Program-made: the position numbers and the translations under genes | Part shown: positions 1-5,510 of the stretch, piece by piece | Numbering within the stretch: position 1 is the stretch's first letter | Layout: the number at the start of each line of letters is the position of its first letter | DNA from: Dehalococcoidia bacterium | GTDB taxonomy: Bacteria; Chloroflexota; Dehalococcoidia; UBA3495 | Assembly: GCA_028822675.1 (NCBI GenBank) | Contig: JAPKDE010000107.1 | Span: forward strand, 1-8,466 | Length of the DNA: 8,466 bases | Reading direction: 5' to 3' | Notes under the pieces: generated by a model | Seen by the model: only the letters and a program-made list of their open reading frames with translations | Databases searched by the model: none | Told to the model about the DNA's origin: nothing

Positions 1-244
1 ATCAGGTAATGATCCTATCGAAACTGAATCGTTGATGAAACAATCTATCACATCATTCGCATAATATGATACTAATATCAAAATTCCACTTTTTTATTAT
101 ACATAAGTCGATGATATTGCCGGATGACAGTACTAAATCGAGTCAGCGGAACAGTTCAACCTGCCGTTGCCTCGCTTTGATTTAGAGACGATCGCAAAAA
201 ATGAAAGCACTTGGATAATCACATCCCGTGAACGAGCGTGCACC

Positions 245-541
245 ATGGATAATAACTCTGAAATTCTTTTGACAGACTCCCCGAAGTCTTATTTCGTAGC
301 GGTATGCCTCGCAGGTATTTTCGGTACATTAGGGGTGCATCATTTTTATCTAGGCAGGTGGGCCCACGGGACTTTTGACCTAGCTATGGTCATTTTGACG
401 ATAGTTTTCATCTTCATTTTCCTCCCGATTGCCATATTGATAGCTGTAACGGATTTTGTTCACACAATTTATTTTACTTACAAATTAATCATTGGCGAAT
501 ATAAGGACGCTTCAGGGAGAACTATCAGCCTGCCACATTGA
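245..541 (+). CDS. TM2-domain small membrane protein
   Basis: This is a 98-residue integral membrane protein of the TM2 family. Residues about 16-29 form the first hydrophobic segment. They are followed by the family's turn motif around residues 27-38 (G-x-x-G-x-H-H-F-Y-L-G-R), then a long second hydrophobic stretch at about 43-68, and V-T-D-F at 68-71 in place of the usual terminal Asp motif. The molecular role of bacterial TM2 proteins is not established, so none is assigned. The ATG at 245 is preferred because the TM2 domain follows directly. An in-frame TTG at 167 would add 26 residues that look non-conserved. Neither start has a clear Shine-Dalgarno sequence. The gene stands alone, with an AT-rich leader upstream and the tRNA-Gly downstream. 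The family call is firm; the start is less certain. Confidence 0.85.
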   Translation: MDNNSEILLTDSPKSYFVAVCLAGIFGTLGVHHFYLGRWAHGTFDLAMVILTIVFIFIFLPIAILIAVTDFVHTIYFTYKLIIGEYKDASGRTISLPH

Positions 542-597
542 CATACCGTTCATCAACAAAGAAGATGTTTGCTACTCTAGGACGGTTATTGGGGAGT

Positions 598-1041
598 TCA
601 TGGAACATATGCTCGACTGATGGGGTTGGGCCGACCATCCAGCCAAAGTGGGGAAATTCCATTCCCCGTGAGCGGGGGATTAGCCACGCCCATTAATATA
701 CAGGGATATCTAGGCTCAATAATGGTACAATCACACACATTGAGCGGGCGTAACTCAGGGGTAGAGTGCTTGCTTCCCAAGCAAGATGTCGGGCGTTCGA
801 ATCGCCTCGCCCGCTCCAACGTATTTGTGCCTACAGGGTTCACTTGTGCGGCGGCTCCGCCGCCGGTCTCAACCCCTACGTGCTTATCGGTGATAAGCAC
901 GTGATAAGCACCAAGGGCATCAACCTTCGTCTTCAGGGCGTCCGGCAGCGGCCTTTTCCCCGCTCGTATCTGCGACAGAAACGGCTGACTTACGCCAAGT
1001 ATGGTGGCCAACTTACGTAGCGATAGTTCGTTAACGTTCAT
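598..1041 (-). CDS. Short HTH protein, tail antisense to tRNA-Gly
   Basis: Residues about 6-45 form a compact helix-turn-helix (S-L-R-K-L-A-T-I-L-G-V-S-Q-P-F-L-S-Q-I-R-A-G-K-R), the Cro/XRE type seen in small phage and plasmid regulators. It is probably a DNA-binding repressor. The gene overlaps the end of the upstream ribbon-helix-helix gene by 11 bases (ATG at 1041-1039, upstream TAA at 1033-1031), so the two are probably translationally coupled. Residues beyond about 60 look non-native. They cross the GC hairpin and then read the complement of tRNA-Gly, ending at TGA in the region beyond. The natural C-terminus may have been lost, or replaced by readthrough into the tRNA after insertion. 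The 147-residue length should therefore be treated with caution. The HTH domain is well supported and the full extent is not. Confidence 0.55.
   Translation of the reverse strand: MNVNELSLRKLATILGVSQPFLSQIRAGKRPLPDALKTKVDALGAYHVLITDKHVGVETGGGAAAQVNPVGTNTLERARRFERPTSCLGSKHSTPELRPLNVCDCTIIEPRYPCILMGVANPPLTGNGISPLWLDGRPNPISRAYVP
650..679 (+). repeat. Two mutually exclusive G/C hairpins
   Basis: GGGGAA (650-655) is complementary to TTCCCC (662-667). The same TTCCCC can instead pair with the GGGGG/GGGGGA run at 674-679 across GTGAGC. The two hairpins share one arm and cannot form together. The element sits between the TM2 gene and the tRNA, about 65 bases before the tRNA. If transcribed, it could be a switch or a decayed terminator; no T run follows, so termination is not supported. 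Confidence 0.4.
723..731 (+). promoter_or_regulatory. Extended -10 promoter of tRNA-Gly
   Basis: TACAAT at 726-731 matches the -10 consensus in five of six bases. It is preceded by TG with one spacer base (723-725), the extended -10 signature. It ends 12 bases before the first base of the tRNA, a suitable distance for a short 5' leader. No good -35 hexamer was seen, which an extended -10 can tolerate. Confidence 0.45.
744..818 (+). tRNA. tRNA-Gly (anticodon CCC)
   Basis: A full cloverleaf can be drawn by hand. The 7-bp acceptor stem is GCGGGCG (744-750) with CGCCCGC (808-814), all Watson-Crick. The D stem is ACTC (753-756) with GAGT (764-767), around a loop containing GGGG. The anticodon stem is CTTGC (769-773) with GCAAG (781-785), and the 7-base loop TTCCCAA places anticodon CCC at 776-778. 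A 5-base variable region follows. The T stem is GGGCG/CGCCT with loop TTCGAAT (796-802). The discriminator is T815 and the 3' CCA is encoded at 816-818. It decodes the glycine codon GGG. An HTH reading frame on the other strand runs antisense through the whole gene, which suggests that the 3' side has served as an integration site. Confidence 0.96.
848..864. repeat. GC-rich hairpin downstream of tRNA-Gly
   Basis: GGCGGC (850-855) and GCCGCC (859-864) form a 6-bp stem with a TCC loop, and an alternative register starts at 848. It lies 32 bases after the tRNA CCA end. No T run follows, so it is not a canonical intrinsic terminator, though it could mark the tRNA 3' processing or termination zone. 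It also lies inside the antisense HTH reading frame, where it encodes a Gly/Ala run. Confidence 0.4.
878..911. repeat. Triple GATAAGCAC motif (inverted plus direct)
   Basis: ACGTGCTTATC (878-888) and GATAAGCACGT (892-902) form a perfect 11-bp inverted repeat around GGT. TGATAAGCAC (891-900) is repeated directly at 902-911. The core GATAAGCAC therefore occurs three times in 34 bases, once inverted and twice direct. The spacing of about one helical turn between the direct copies suits a protein-binding cluster. It lies between the tRNA and the HTH/RHH gene pair, inside the HTH frame just after its DNA-binding domain. Confidence 0.6.
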
Positions 1042-1213
1042 CTTGTACGTCCTCTCGTTCCAACTTCTCCCGAATCGCCGCCTCTAACCAGTGTCCCACC
1101 GTAACGCCTTCTGCCTTAGCACGTTCGTTCGCACGGCGTAACGCCTCCGGCTCCATACGTATAGATAAGCGTGGTTTGTTGCCGGTTGGGGGCCGTCCCA
1201 TACGTTTGTTCAT
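1031..1213 (-). CDS. Ribbon-helix-helix (CopG/Arc-like) DNA-binding protein
   Basis: This 60-residue protein has a basic N-terminus (G-R-P-P-T-G-N-K), a likely beta strand (P-R-L-S-I-R-M) and two helices (about 21-36 and 38-54). That is the order of a ribbon-helix-helix protein, which binds DNA as a dimer through the strand pair. The ATG at 1213 is chosen; a TTG directly before it and an ATG at 1201 are alternatives, and no clear Shine-Dalgarno sequence is present. It is the first gene of a minus-strand pair and overlaps the following HTH gene by 11 bases. Such proteins act as repressors in plasmid copy control, phage regulation and toxin-antitoxin operons. No toxin is seen next to it. The fold is fairly sure; the role is inferred. 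Confidence 0.7.
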   Translation of the reverse strand: MNKRMGRPPTGNKPRLSIRMEPEALRRANERAKAEGVTVGHWLEAAIREKLEREDVQDER

Positions 1214-1216
1214 CAA

Positions 1217-1458
1217 CGCTAACGTACTTTAAGTCGGACGGCAAGTCAATTGCTGGATGACATGAAAAAACACGGGATACACCCCCTACGGTCTTTTTCT
1301 CTATCGTGCTGGGAGTAGTTTGCGTGTTCGGTGGGGGATTGGGTAGCCAGCAGGCAAGATGCTGAGAAAACAGGCCCCACGTTTGCAGTCACTTTAAGAA
1401 AGATGGGTACTACTCTCGCTACTTTTGATTTCTCGGCATGGCCGCTGCGGCTCACACG
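1217..1458. other. Intergenic, no convincing gene
   Basis: Both strands contain moderately long open frames here, but none has a ribosome binding site or a recognisable domain. The stretch separates the RHH/HTH pair from the terminator of the next regulator. A GCCGC-T-GCGGC palindrome is at 1441-1451. The promoter of the RHH/HTH pair should lie just beyond 1213, but no strong -35/-10 pair is visible. Leftover mobile-element sequence is possible. Confidence 0.4.
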
Positions 1459-1500
1459 AAAAAGCCGCCAGCAGACATGGTTATCGGTCCACCAGCGGCT
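1459..1500 (-). terminator. Intrinsic terminator of the Cro/CI-type regulator
   Basis: On the minus strand a 14-bp stem forms between AGCCGCTGGTGGAC (1500-1487) and GTCTGCTGGCGGCT (1476-1463). It has 10 Watson-Crick and 4 G-U pairs and a 10-base loop. A short T tract follows (plus-strand A run, 1459-1463). It lies about 70 bases after the stop of the regulator gene at 1571, in the right orientation to end its transcript. Confidence 0.7.
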
Positions 1501-1570
1501 CGGTGAGGGTCGTCCCCCCGAATATCACTCTATTCCCACGTTATCCAGAGCTTCAACCTATCAGCGTCAC

Positions 1571-1969
1571 TTATTGATTGAAACTCGGTTTCCTCAGGCT
1601 ATCTAGAAGGTCTTCTACCACCTTCTCAATCATGGGTCGTAGGTCCTCAGGGGCGTCGGCAATCTTCCGGGATAAACGACTTGCGACTTCCGAACTGGTG
1701 CTAAGGGGCGTCTCAGATGCCGTGTTAGAAGATTCGTCATTGTACCCGAGGTCGTCGTCCTCCAAGGTCAGAAACCAGCGAAGGGGCTTGTCGTAAAGTT
1801 CGCAGAGCAGGTTGAGGTTCTCCTCTGAAATCGACCGCTGAGACCGCTCCCAACGATGTACCGTCATCCAAGAAACGCTAATCTTGGAGGCCACCGCCTC
1901 CTGGCTGAGTCCGGTTGCTCTTCGCGCTCGTTGGAGCCGACCTCCTAGCCCTGGAATACTTATCTTCAT
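1571..1969 (-). CDS. Cro/CI (XRE) family transcriptional regulator
   Basis: This is a 132-residue protein. The N-terminal half is a classic HTH_XRE domain (about residues 10-67). It has G-L-S-Q-E-A-V-A at 20-27, a recognition helix at about 33-42 (S-W-M-T-V-H-R-W-E-R) and the closing helix L-C-E-L-Y-D-K-P. A Ser/Thr/Glu-rich linker (about 71-95) leads to an amphipathic C-terminal helix that could mediate dimerisation. The ATG at 1969 is chosen because GAGG sits 7 bases upstream and the domain begins nearby; an upstream in-frame start at 2032 would add 21 unconvincing residues. It is a single-gene unit with its own terminator. An inverted repeat upstream (2063-2105) is a candidate operator for autoregulation. 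Whether it belongs to a mobile element is unknown; no other phage gene is intact here. Confidence 0.85.
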   Translation of the reverse strand: MKISIPGLGGRLQRARRATGLSQEAVASKISVSWMTVHRWERSQRSISEENLNLLCELYDKPLRWFLTLEDDDLGYNDESSNTASETPLSTSSEVASRLSRKIADAPEDLRPMIEKVVEDLLDSLRKPSFNQ

Positions 1970-2032
1970 CCGTTCGCCTCGTACGCAATAAATTAAGCCC
2001 GTCAATCGGGCCGCCCGACATCTTACCATCAT

Positions 2033-2410
2033 TGCCGAGGACGCAATCTAGCGTCTCAGCTTATTAGGACAAAGCCTATTAGTAGTAAGTGGGGTGTGTC
2101 CTAATTAGCGTGGGTGATGGCACGTAGAAAACGGGCACCCGTTCCTACGTATCTACGCTTACGAAGGGTACTATCCGCGAGCTTTTTGATTACGTAACAA
2201 CGCCGTCTCGCTAGGCAGACGCCAAATCGCAGCGCGGACTTTCGCTCTTTCTTTAGCAGCCGTGGGTATGGTCCATACTGGTACGAGGTTACGGTTGTTC
2301 GCGCGGCGGCTCGGACTTCGTACGATATTCCGTTCACGCGCTATTAATATAGGTATAGGCGGTGAGCGGAACAGTGTCGCTCTACCAGCGTGACGTCGAA
2401 GTGGATTTGG
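2033..2410. other. Gene-free stretch with decayed coding traces
   Basis: No convincing intact gene is present. A minus-strand frame covers 2101-2337 but has basic, low-complexity composition and no domain. On the plus strand, the frame starting at ATG 2117 gives 26 residues, a TAA at 2195, then 49 further open codons to a stop at 2345. These include G-P-Y-W-Y-E at 2270-2287, a motif seen in small phage and mobile-element proteins of the G-P-Y-W-Y-x-x type. Another plus frame reads T-I-R-E-L-F-D-Y-V before a stop. The pattern suggests a frameshifted remnant rather than a functional gene. Confidence 0.35.
2063..2105. promoter_or_regulatory. Inverted repeat, candidate operator upstream of XRE gene
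   Basis: ATTAGGACA (2063-2071) and TGTCCTAAT (2097-2105) are a perfect 9-bp inverted pair separated by 25 bases. A shorter TAGG/CCTA pair lies within. The element is about 95-135 bases upstream of the XRE start at 1969. Regulators of this family often bind such half-sites in their own control region. It could alternatively be an mRNA hairpin or a mobile-element end. Confidence 0.4.
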
Positions 2411-3358
2411 CTAGACCTTGCCGACCAGGCTCATCAACAAGGCCATTGATCTGGCGAGTGAACCCTCCTCATCGTAGCCCTCCGGGAATATAGAGGCCAG
2501 AAAATCGGTCGCCCCGGCGTCGGCGTAAGCGATTAACTGCTCTGCCACTTCCGCTTCGTTACCAATCAAAGCCACTTCCGAAGGCCCTTCGACTCCCTCC
2601 AGGTCCAGCATCCTTCGGTAATTGGCGAGTTCCCCGTATCGCTGGTAGGTCTTGGCGGCCTGCGCCCTCGCCTGTTGTGGGTCATCGGTTACCGCGAGTG
2701 GCATACCGACGCACACCCTCGGTTCCGACCTACCCACCGACTCCGCCGCCCGAGTTATGCGCGGGACGACGTGAGATTCGACGGTCTTCGGCCCCGCCAT
2801 CCAGGTAAAAGTGCCGTCGGCCTGCTCACCTGCGACACGCAGCATCATAGGTGCCAAAGCGGCGACGACCACCGGGACGTGAAGTGCTCCTGGAACCTGG
2901 TACTGGCCTTTGACTTTGTAGAATCTGCCAGCGAAATCGACCTTACCTTCGTCCAACAACGGTCTCAGCACGCTGAGGTACTCTTCCATGTGTCGGGCCG
3001 GTTCGTCGTACGAGAGACCCATGACATCTTCAATCATTGGCCGGTGCGATAGTCCAACGCCCAAGGTCAATCGGCCCTCTGATGCGATTTGAGCGGTAAT
3101 CGCGTGCTCGGCCAGGGTAAGTGGTTGAATCGGAAAGATGGGGACCACCGCAGTTCCCAACTCGATGCGGCTGGTCCTTGTGGAGGCGAGTGATAGGGCG
3201 GTTAGTGCATCAAAACCCGGCCCGGAGGAGACTTGCGGCAACCAGATGCTGTCGAATCCGTCTTCTTCTGCTTGAACCATCTCCTGAATCAGGGAGTGGA
3301 GTTCGACAGAGGCACCTCTGGCTCCAGTTAAGAGACTTATTCGCATACTGTTCACCAT
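2411..3358 (-). CDS. LLM-class flavin/F420-dependent oxidoreductase
   Basis: This is a complete 315-residue member of the luciferase-like monooxygenase superfamily, a TIM-barrel fold binding FMN or coenzyme F420. Visible family features are the first strand M-R-I-S-L-L, G-F-D-S-I-W-L at 34-40, I-E-L-G-T-A-V-V-P at 65-73, L-A-E-H-A at 82-86, and G-R-L-T-L-G-V-G-L-S-H at 95-105. The overall pattern resembles the F420-dependent subfamily related to mycobacterial MSMEG_4879, so F420 is the more likely cofactor; the substrate cannot be read from sequence. Two starts compete: ATG at 3358 and ATG at 3346. The conserved domain starts exactly at the second. Neither has a strong ribosome binding site. 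It appears monocistronic, and no clear terminator is seen downstream. Confidence 0.9.
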   Translation of the reverse strand: MVNSMRISLLTGARGASVELHSLIQEMVQAEEDGFDSIWLPQVSSGPGFDALTALSLASTRTSRIELGTAVVPIFPIQPLTLAEHAITAQIASEGRLTLGVGLSHRPMIEDVMGLSYDEPARHMEEYLSVLRPLLDEGKVDFAGRFYKVKGQYQVPGALHVPVVVAALAPMMLRVAGEQADGTFTWMAGPKTVESHVVPRITRAAESVGRSEPRVCVGMPLAVTDDPQQARAQAAKTYQRYGELANYRRMLDLEGVEGPSEVALIGNEAEVAEQLIAYADAGATDFLASIFPEGYDEEGSLARSMALLMSLVGKV

Positions 3359-3692
3359 CGATTGAGAATTCTACGACTTGGCGAAATATACTACGTAGCG
3401 ACACCCCTAAGCCGTCAACCATCTTCTGGAGCAGGTGAGTCAGGATAGTTCATGCCCGCGGGCCATAATTTGCGACGGGGCCCGCAACGGGAGCAGACTT
3501 GAGAGCCTCGCTTATATACGTGTAGGTGGGCTCCCAACCGTCCCGATGAACCCACCATGCACTGGAGCGTTCCTAGGCGAACCGTGCTAATGGCCGATGG
3601 CGATTGGGTCTTCCCACGGATGTTTTCGTTACGGGCGTTTTCGTTTTCGCCTGGGTGCGAAAACTGATGTAATGAATAAAGGGGGTTTGGCC
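3359..3692. other. Intergenic with several GC hairpins
   Basis: No gene is seen. The stretch holds the palindrome GCCCGCGGGC (3454-3463), a CCCG-CAA-CGGG hairpin (3481-3491) and a GGTGGG/CCCACC pair (3525-3530 with 3551-3556). It should also contain the minus-strand promoter of the LLM oxidoreductase and the leader of the PspC-like remnant. No well-matched -35/-10 pair was found. Confidence 0.4.
3622..3664. repeat. GTTTTCG repeat cluster with 8-bp hairpin
   Basis: GTTTTCG occurs at 3622-3628, 3637-3643 and 3643-3649, and its complement CGAAAAC at 3658-3664. GTTTTCGC (3643-3650) and GCGAAAAC (3657-3664) form a perfect 8-bp stem with loop CTGGGT. It ends 28 bases before the ATG of the PspC remnant and may have been its regulatory site. 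Confidence 0.5.
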
Positions 3693-3842
3693 ATGAAAAA
3701 GTTGTTGACCAAGAGCGACAACAAGAAATTGTTTGGTGTTGCCAGTGGGGTAGGAAGCTGAGGAAGGGTTGATCTAGAGGATGCGGCTCTGCTTGGGTCG
3801 GATAACCCGCTAGCCGCCGGGGTGAAGAGGATTACGCCGTAG
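3693..3842 (+). pseudogene. Broken PspC-domain protein gene
   Basis: The ATG at 3693 has a GGGGG ribosome binding site 7-11 bases upstream. It opens M-K-K-L-L-T-K-S-D-N-K-K-L-F-G-V-A-S-G-V-G-S and then meets TGA (3759-3761). The same frame continues G-R-V-D-L-E-D-A-A-L-L before degenerating to another stop at 3840. The known PspC N-terminus (K-K-x-x-G-V-x-G-G-L-A-E-Y-F-G-V-D-P) aligns without gaps: the TGA falls on the conserved Tyr and the V-D pair matches. PspC domains are small membrane modules tied to envelope stress. Here the membrane segment is no longer readable, so this is a remnant. The intact start and ribosome binding site suggest recent decay, though a 22-residue peptide could still be made. 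Confidence 0.55.
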
Positions 3843-3880
3843 TTTGGGTTATCTGACGCCCAACGTGGGGAGGCTACTGT

Positions 3881-4090
3881 CTATCGCTCTAGGAACCTCC
3901 CTGCGGCCAGGAACAGGCCCCAGGGGAACGTTAACGCGACTTTAGCAACAAAGGCCAATGTTGCAAATGGTGAGATTAGTACCGCCGGCACTGGACCCCA
4001 ATTGTATTTGGCCGATGGTATCCACTCCAACGGGGATGCCAGCGAATCCAGGTATACGTCCAGTCTTCGCTCCCATTTGTTGTTTTCCAT
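3881..4090 (-). CDS. Small single-pass membrane protein, unknown function
   Basis: This hypothetical protein has 69 residues. The N-terminal third is polar and charged (M-E-N-N-K-W-E-R-R-L-D-V-Y-L-D). It is followed by a hydrophobic region at about 33-64 that could form one long or two short membrane segments, and ends R-F-L-E-R. The ATG at 4090 is selected because a GGGGG run ends six bases upstream; an in-frame TTG at 4114 is less likely. The ribosome binding region is a tandem duplication of the 10-mer AATCCCCCGC (plus strand 4092-4111), giving two successive GGGGGATT sites. No family is recognised. It lies next to the PspC remnant on the opposite strand. The length, ribosome binding site and amphipathic/hydrophobic organisation favour a real gene over chance. 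Confidence 0.5.
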   Translation of the reverse strand: MENNKWERRLDVYLDSLASPLEWIPSAKYNWGPVPAVLISPFATLAFVAKVALTFPWGLFLAAGRFLER

Positions 4091-4469
4091 TAATCCCCCG
4101 CAATCCCCCGCCAATAATCTGGACGCCTGAGACCGAGCCTGTGGCTAACTCGATTGGTTGGTGCGTCGCCGTACCGCAACTTTGTGGCTTACCCGGCGAC
4201 TTACCCGGTGGCTGACACGATTCCAGAGCACCGTTATTCTACTCCAGTCTTGTACCTTGGACCTCGTATTGATAGCTCAGTTCCAAAACCGACTGGTTTT
4301 CGCTCTCACGACACACTAATAAGCCGCAATCCGGTTTGTCAGATTTAAGTGTCTCTCGTTATGTCACGTAGGCGTAAATGGGATTTTCCGAATTCATCCA
4401 TTGCCTATTCACAGTCATTACGTAATCTATTTAGAGTTTCTGCTAAACATGAACGAGTTTTTCCGTTAG

Positions 4470-4513
4470 GTGTCAAGGGTCTGTACCCTATTCTTTATCC
4501 CATTATTTGACAC
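4470..4513. promoter_or_regulatory. GTGTCAA/TTGACAC inverted repeat with possible promoter
   Basis: GTGTCAA (4470-4476) and TTGACAC (4507-4513) are a perfect 7-bp inverted pair 30 bases apart. Between them lies AGGGT-CTGT-ACCCT, a small hairpin. The right arm is itself a consensus -35 (TTGACA, 4507-4512), with TAAACT at 4530-4535 after 17 bases as a possible -10. A regulator binding the arms would cover the -35. This is an inference from arrangement. Confidence 0.35.
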
Positions 4514-4584
4514 ACGACGAATACCAATTTAAACTTGCCTTAGGTGCGTCGGTACCCATCCAATTCGGTATTTAACATAAGTTA

Positions 4585-4611
4585 TTGACAACACAAGTTC
4601 GCGATTATTCA
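4585..4611 (+). promoter_or_regulatory. Candidate proximal promoter of coiled-coil gene
   Basis: TTGACA at 4585-4590 is a perfect -35 hexamer. TATTCA at 4606-4611 follows after 15 bases as a partial -10 (TATAAT match 4 of 6). The ribosome binding site AAGGGAG (4622-4628) and the ATG at 4639 follow, so the 5' leader would be short. The spacer is shorter than the optimal 17. Confidence 0.4.
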
Positions 4612-4638
4612 GCGAATTAGTAAGGGAGCGAAACTCTG

Positions 4639-5478
4639 ATGGCAGAAAACGATCAAGAGTCCCAGGGACATGACGCTAGCACGCAGCCAGACGCGTCAGG
4701 AGATAAGCAGTCTATGCTGCTAAAGCTTGCCGAGCGGACAGTTGTCCAGGCAGAAGCTTTGGCTCAAGAGATTACCGACCATGCCAGGCAAGAGAGCGAA
4801 GCTGAGGGTGCCAAGATTATTGCCCAAGCTTCAGAGAAAGCCAAGGCAGAGGCCGAGCAAACTATAGAAAATTCCAAACGCCGCAGCGAAACCATAATCA
4901 GTGAAGCTGCCGCAGAGGCTCAAGAAGAGAGCGAAAAGACCCTCAAAAACTCTCAGTCAGAAAGCGAAAAGATGTTCACCAAGGCCCAATCAGATAGTGA
5001 AAAGATGCTGAGCAAGGCCCAGGCGGACAGCGAGAAGCTATTGAGCAGTGCCAAGGCCGACATTGAAGCGAACTTGGGTTCAACTCAAAATGATGTCCAA
5101 GAGATTCTGAGTAAGGCTCGGCTAGAAGCTCAGGCCATCATCAACTCCTCGCAGACCCGTGCAGAAAGCACCGAGTCCAACGCCCGCCTGCAAGCTGAGT
5201 TCCTGATTAGGCAGACCACTCAGAGCGTGGCTGACGGAATCCGTTCTTCAGTCATGGAGATTTGCAACGCCCTTCTTCCGACCGTGGAAGAGTTTGGCAA
5301 AGACTCTCAGGAAGCGCTGACCGCGCCTGAAGCGCCGGCAACTGAGGCCCAGATGCTAGAAGCCGCCGATTCTGAAGAAGAACACGCTCCGGCGACCAAC
5401 AGTGTTGACGCAGAAGGATTGGACAAATCCTCAGGTCCCAAAGCAAAGGCATCCGCTAAAAAGGGCATCGCAGCCTAA
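4639..5478 (+). CDS. Hendecad-repeat coiled-coil protein
   Basis: This 279-residue acidic protein has no signal peptide or membrane segment. Residues 32-196 divide into 15 consecutive 11-residue units with no insertion. The clearest are S109-D119 (SEKMFTKAQSD), S120-D130 (SEKMLSKAQAD) and S131-D141 (SEKLLSSAKAD). Non-polar or small residues recur at unit positions 1, 4, 5 and 8, the a/d/e/h pattern of a hendecad coiled coil, which is known to give nearly straight or slightly right-handed helical bundles. The first 25 residues are polar and disordered, residues 197-220 are helical with the only Cys (209), and the end is Glu/Ala/Pro-rich with a Lys-rich tail. Distant similarity to DivIVA, ATP synthase b or LEA-type repeats is possible, but no orthologue is recognised. 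A structural or scaffolding role is inferred. The AAGGGAG ribosome binding site is 10 bases upstream and a strong terminator follows. Confidence 0.9.
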   Translation: MAENDQESQGHDASTQPDASGDKQSMLLKLAERTVVQAEALAQEITDHARQESEAEGAKIIAQASEKAKAEAEQTIENSKRRSETIISEAAAEAQEESEKTLKNSQSESEKMFTKAQSDSEKMLSKAQADSEKLLSSAKADIEANLGSTQNDVQEILSKARLEAQAIINSSQTRAESTESNARLQAEFLIRQTTQSVADGIRSSVMEICNALLPTVEEFGKDSQEALTAPEAPATEAQMLEAADSEEEHAPATNSVDAEGLDKSSGPKAKASAKKGIAA

Positions 5479-5510
5479 TAAAGCGCAAAGGACCACTCAC
5501 AGAGAATCAA

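Larger units (their letters stand above)
4112..4638. other. Long intergenic stretch, increasingly AT-rich
   Basis: No convincing gene is seen. A plus-strand open frame at 4154-4348 (64 codons from TTG) has no ribosome binding site or domain. A short internal repeat (cttacccggcgacttacccgg) lies near 4190-4210. From about 4350 the DNA becomes AT-rich and looks like a promoter region for the coiled-coil gene, with two TTGACA elements (4507 and 4585) and an inverted repeat. Confidence 0.45.

Noticed and set aside
744..818. Second copy of the tRNA 3' end as an attR site
   Set aside because: Scanning the window by eye for TTCGAATC followed by CGCC and the acceptor sequence found no second copy, so an element boundary cannot be placed here.
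2101..2337. Minus-strand frame of 78 residues
   Set aside because: It has no ribosome binding site or domain and a basic, low-information composition. Plus-strand traces are equally likely, so no gene is called.
2350..2410. Possible tRNA-like fragment (GGTAGAGC on the minus strand)
   Set aside because: There is no T-arm GTTCGAAT-type loop and no acceptor stem, so the similarity is limited to a D-arm-like string.
3759..3761. Second selenocysteine codon in the PspC-like gene
   Set aside because: The TGA aligns with a conserved Tyr, no SECIS-like hairpin follows, and the frame decays to another stop shortly after.
4154..4348. Plus-strand frame of 64 residues starting at TTG
   Set aside because: It has no ribosome binding site or recognisable domain, and it starts inside a region where several frames are open by chance.
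4960..5230. CRISPR or non-coding tandem repeat
   Set aside because: The 33-base periodicity comes from the hendecad protein repeat. There are no spacers and the units diverge as codons would.
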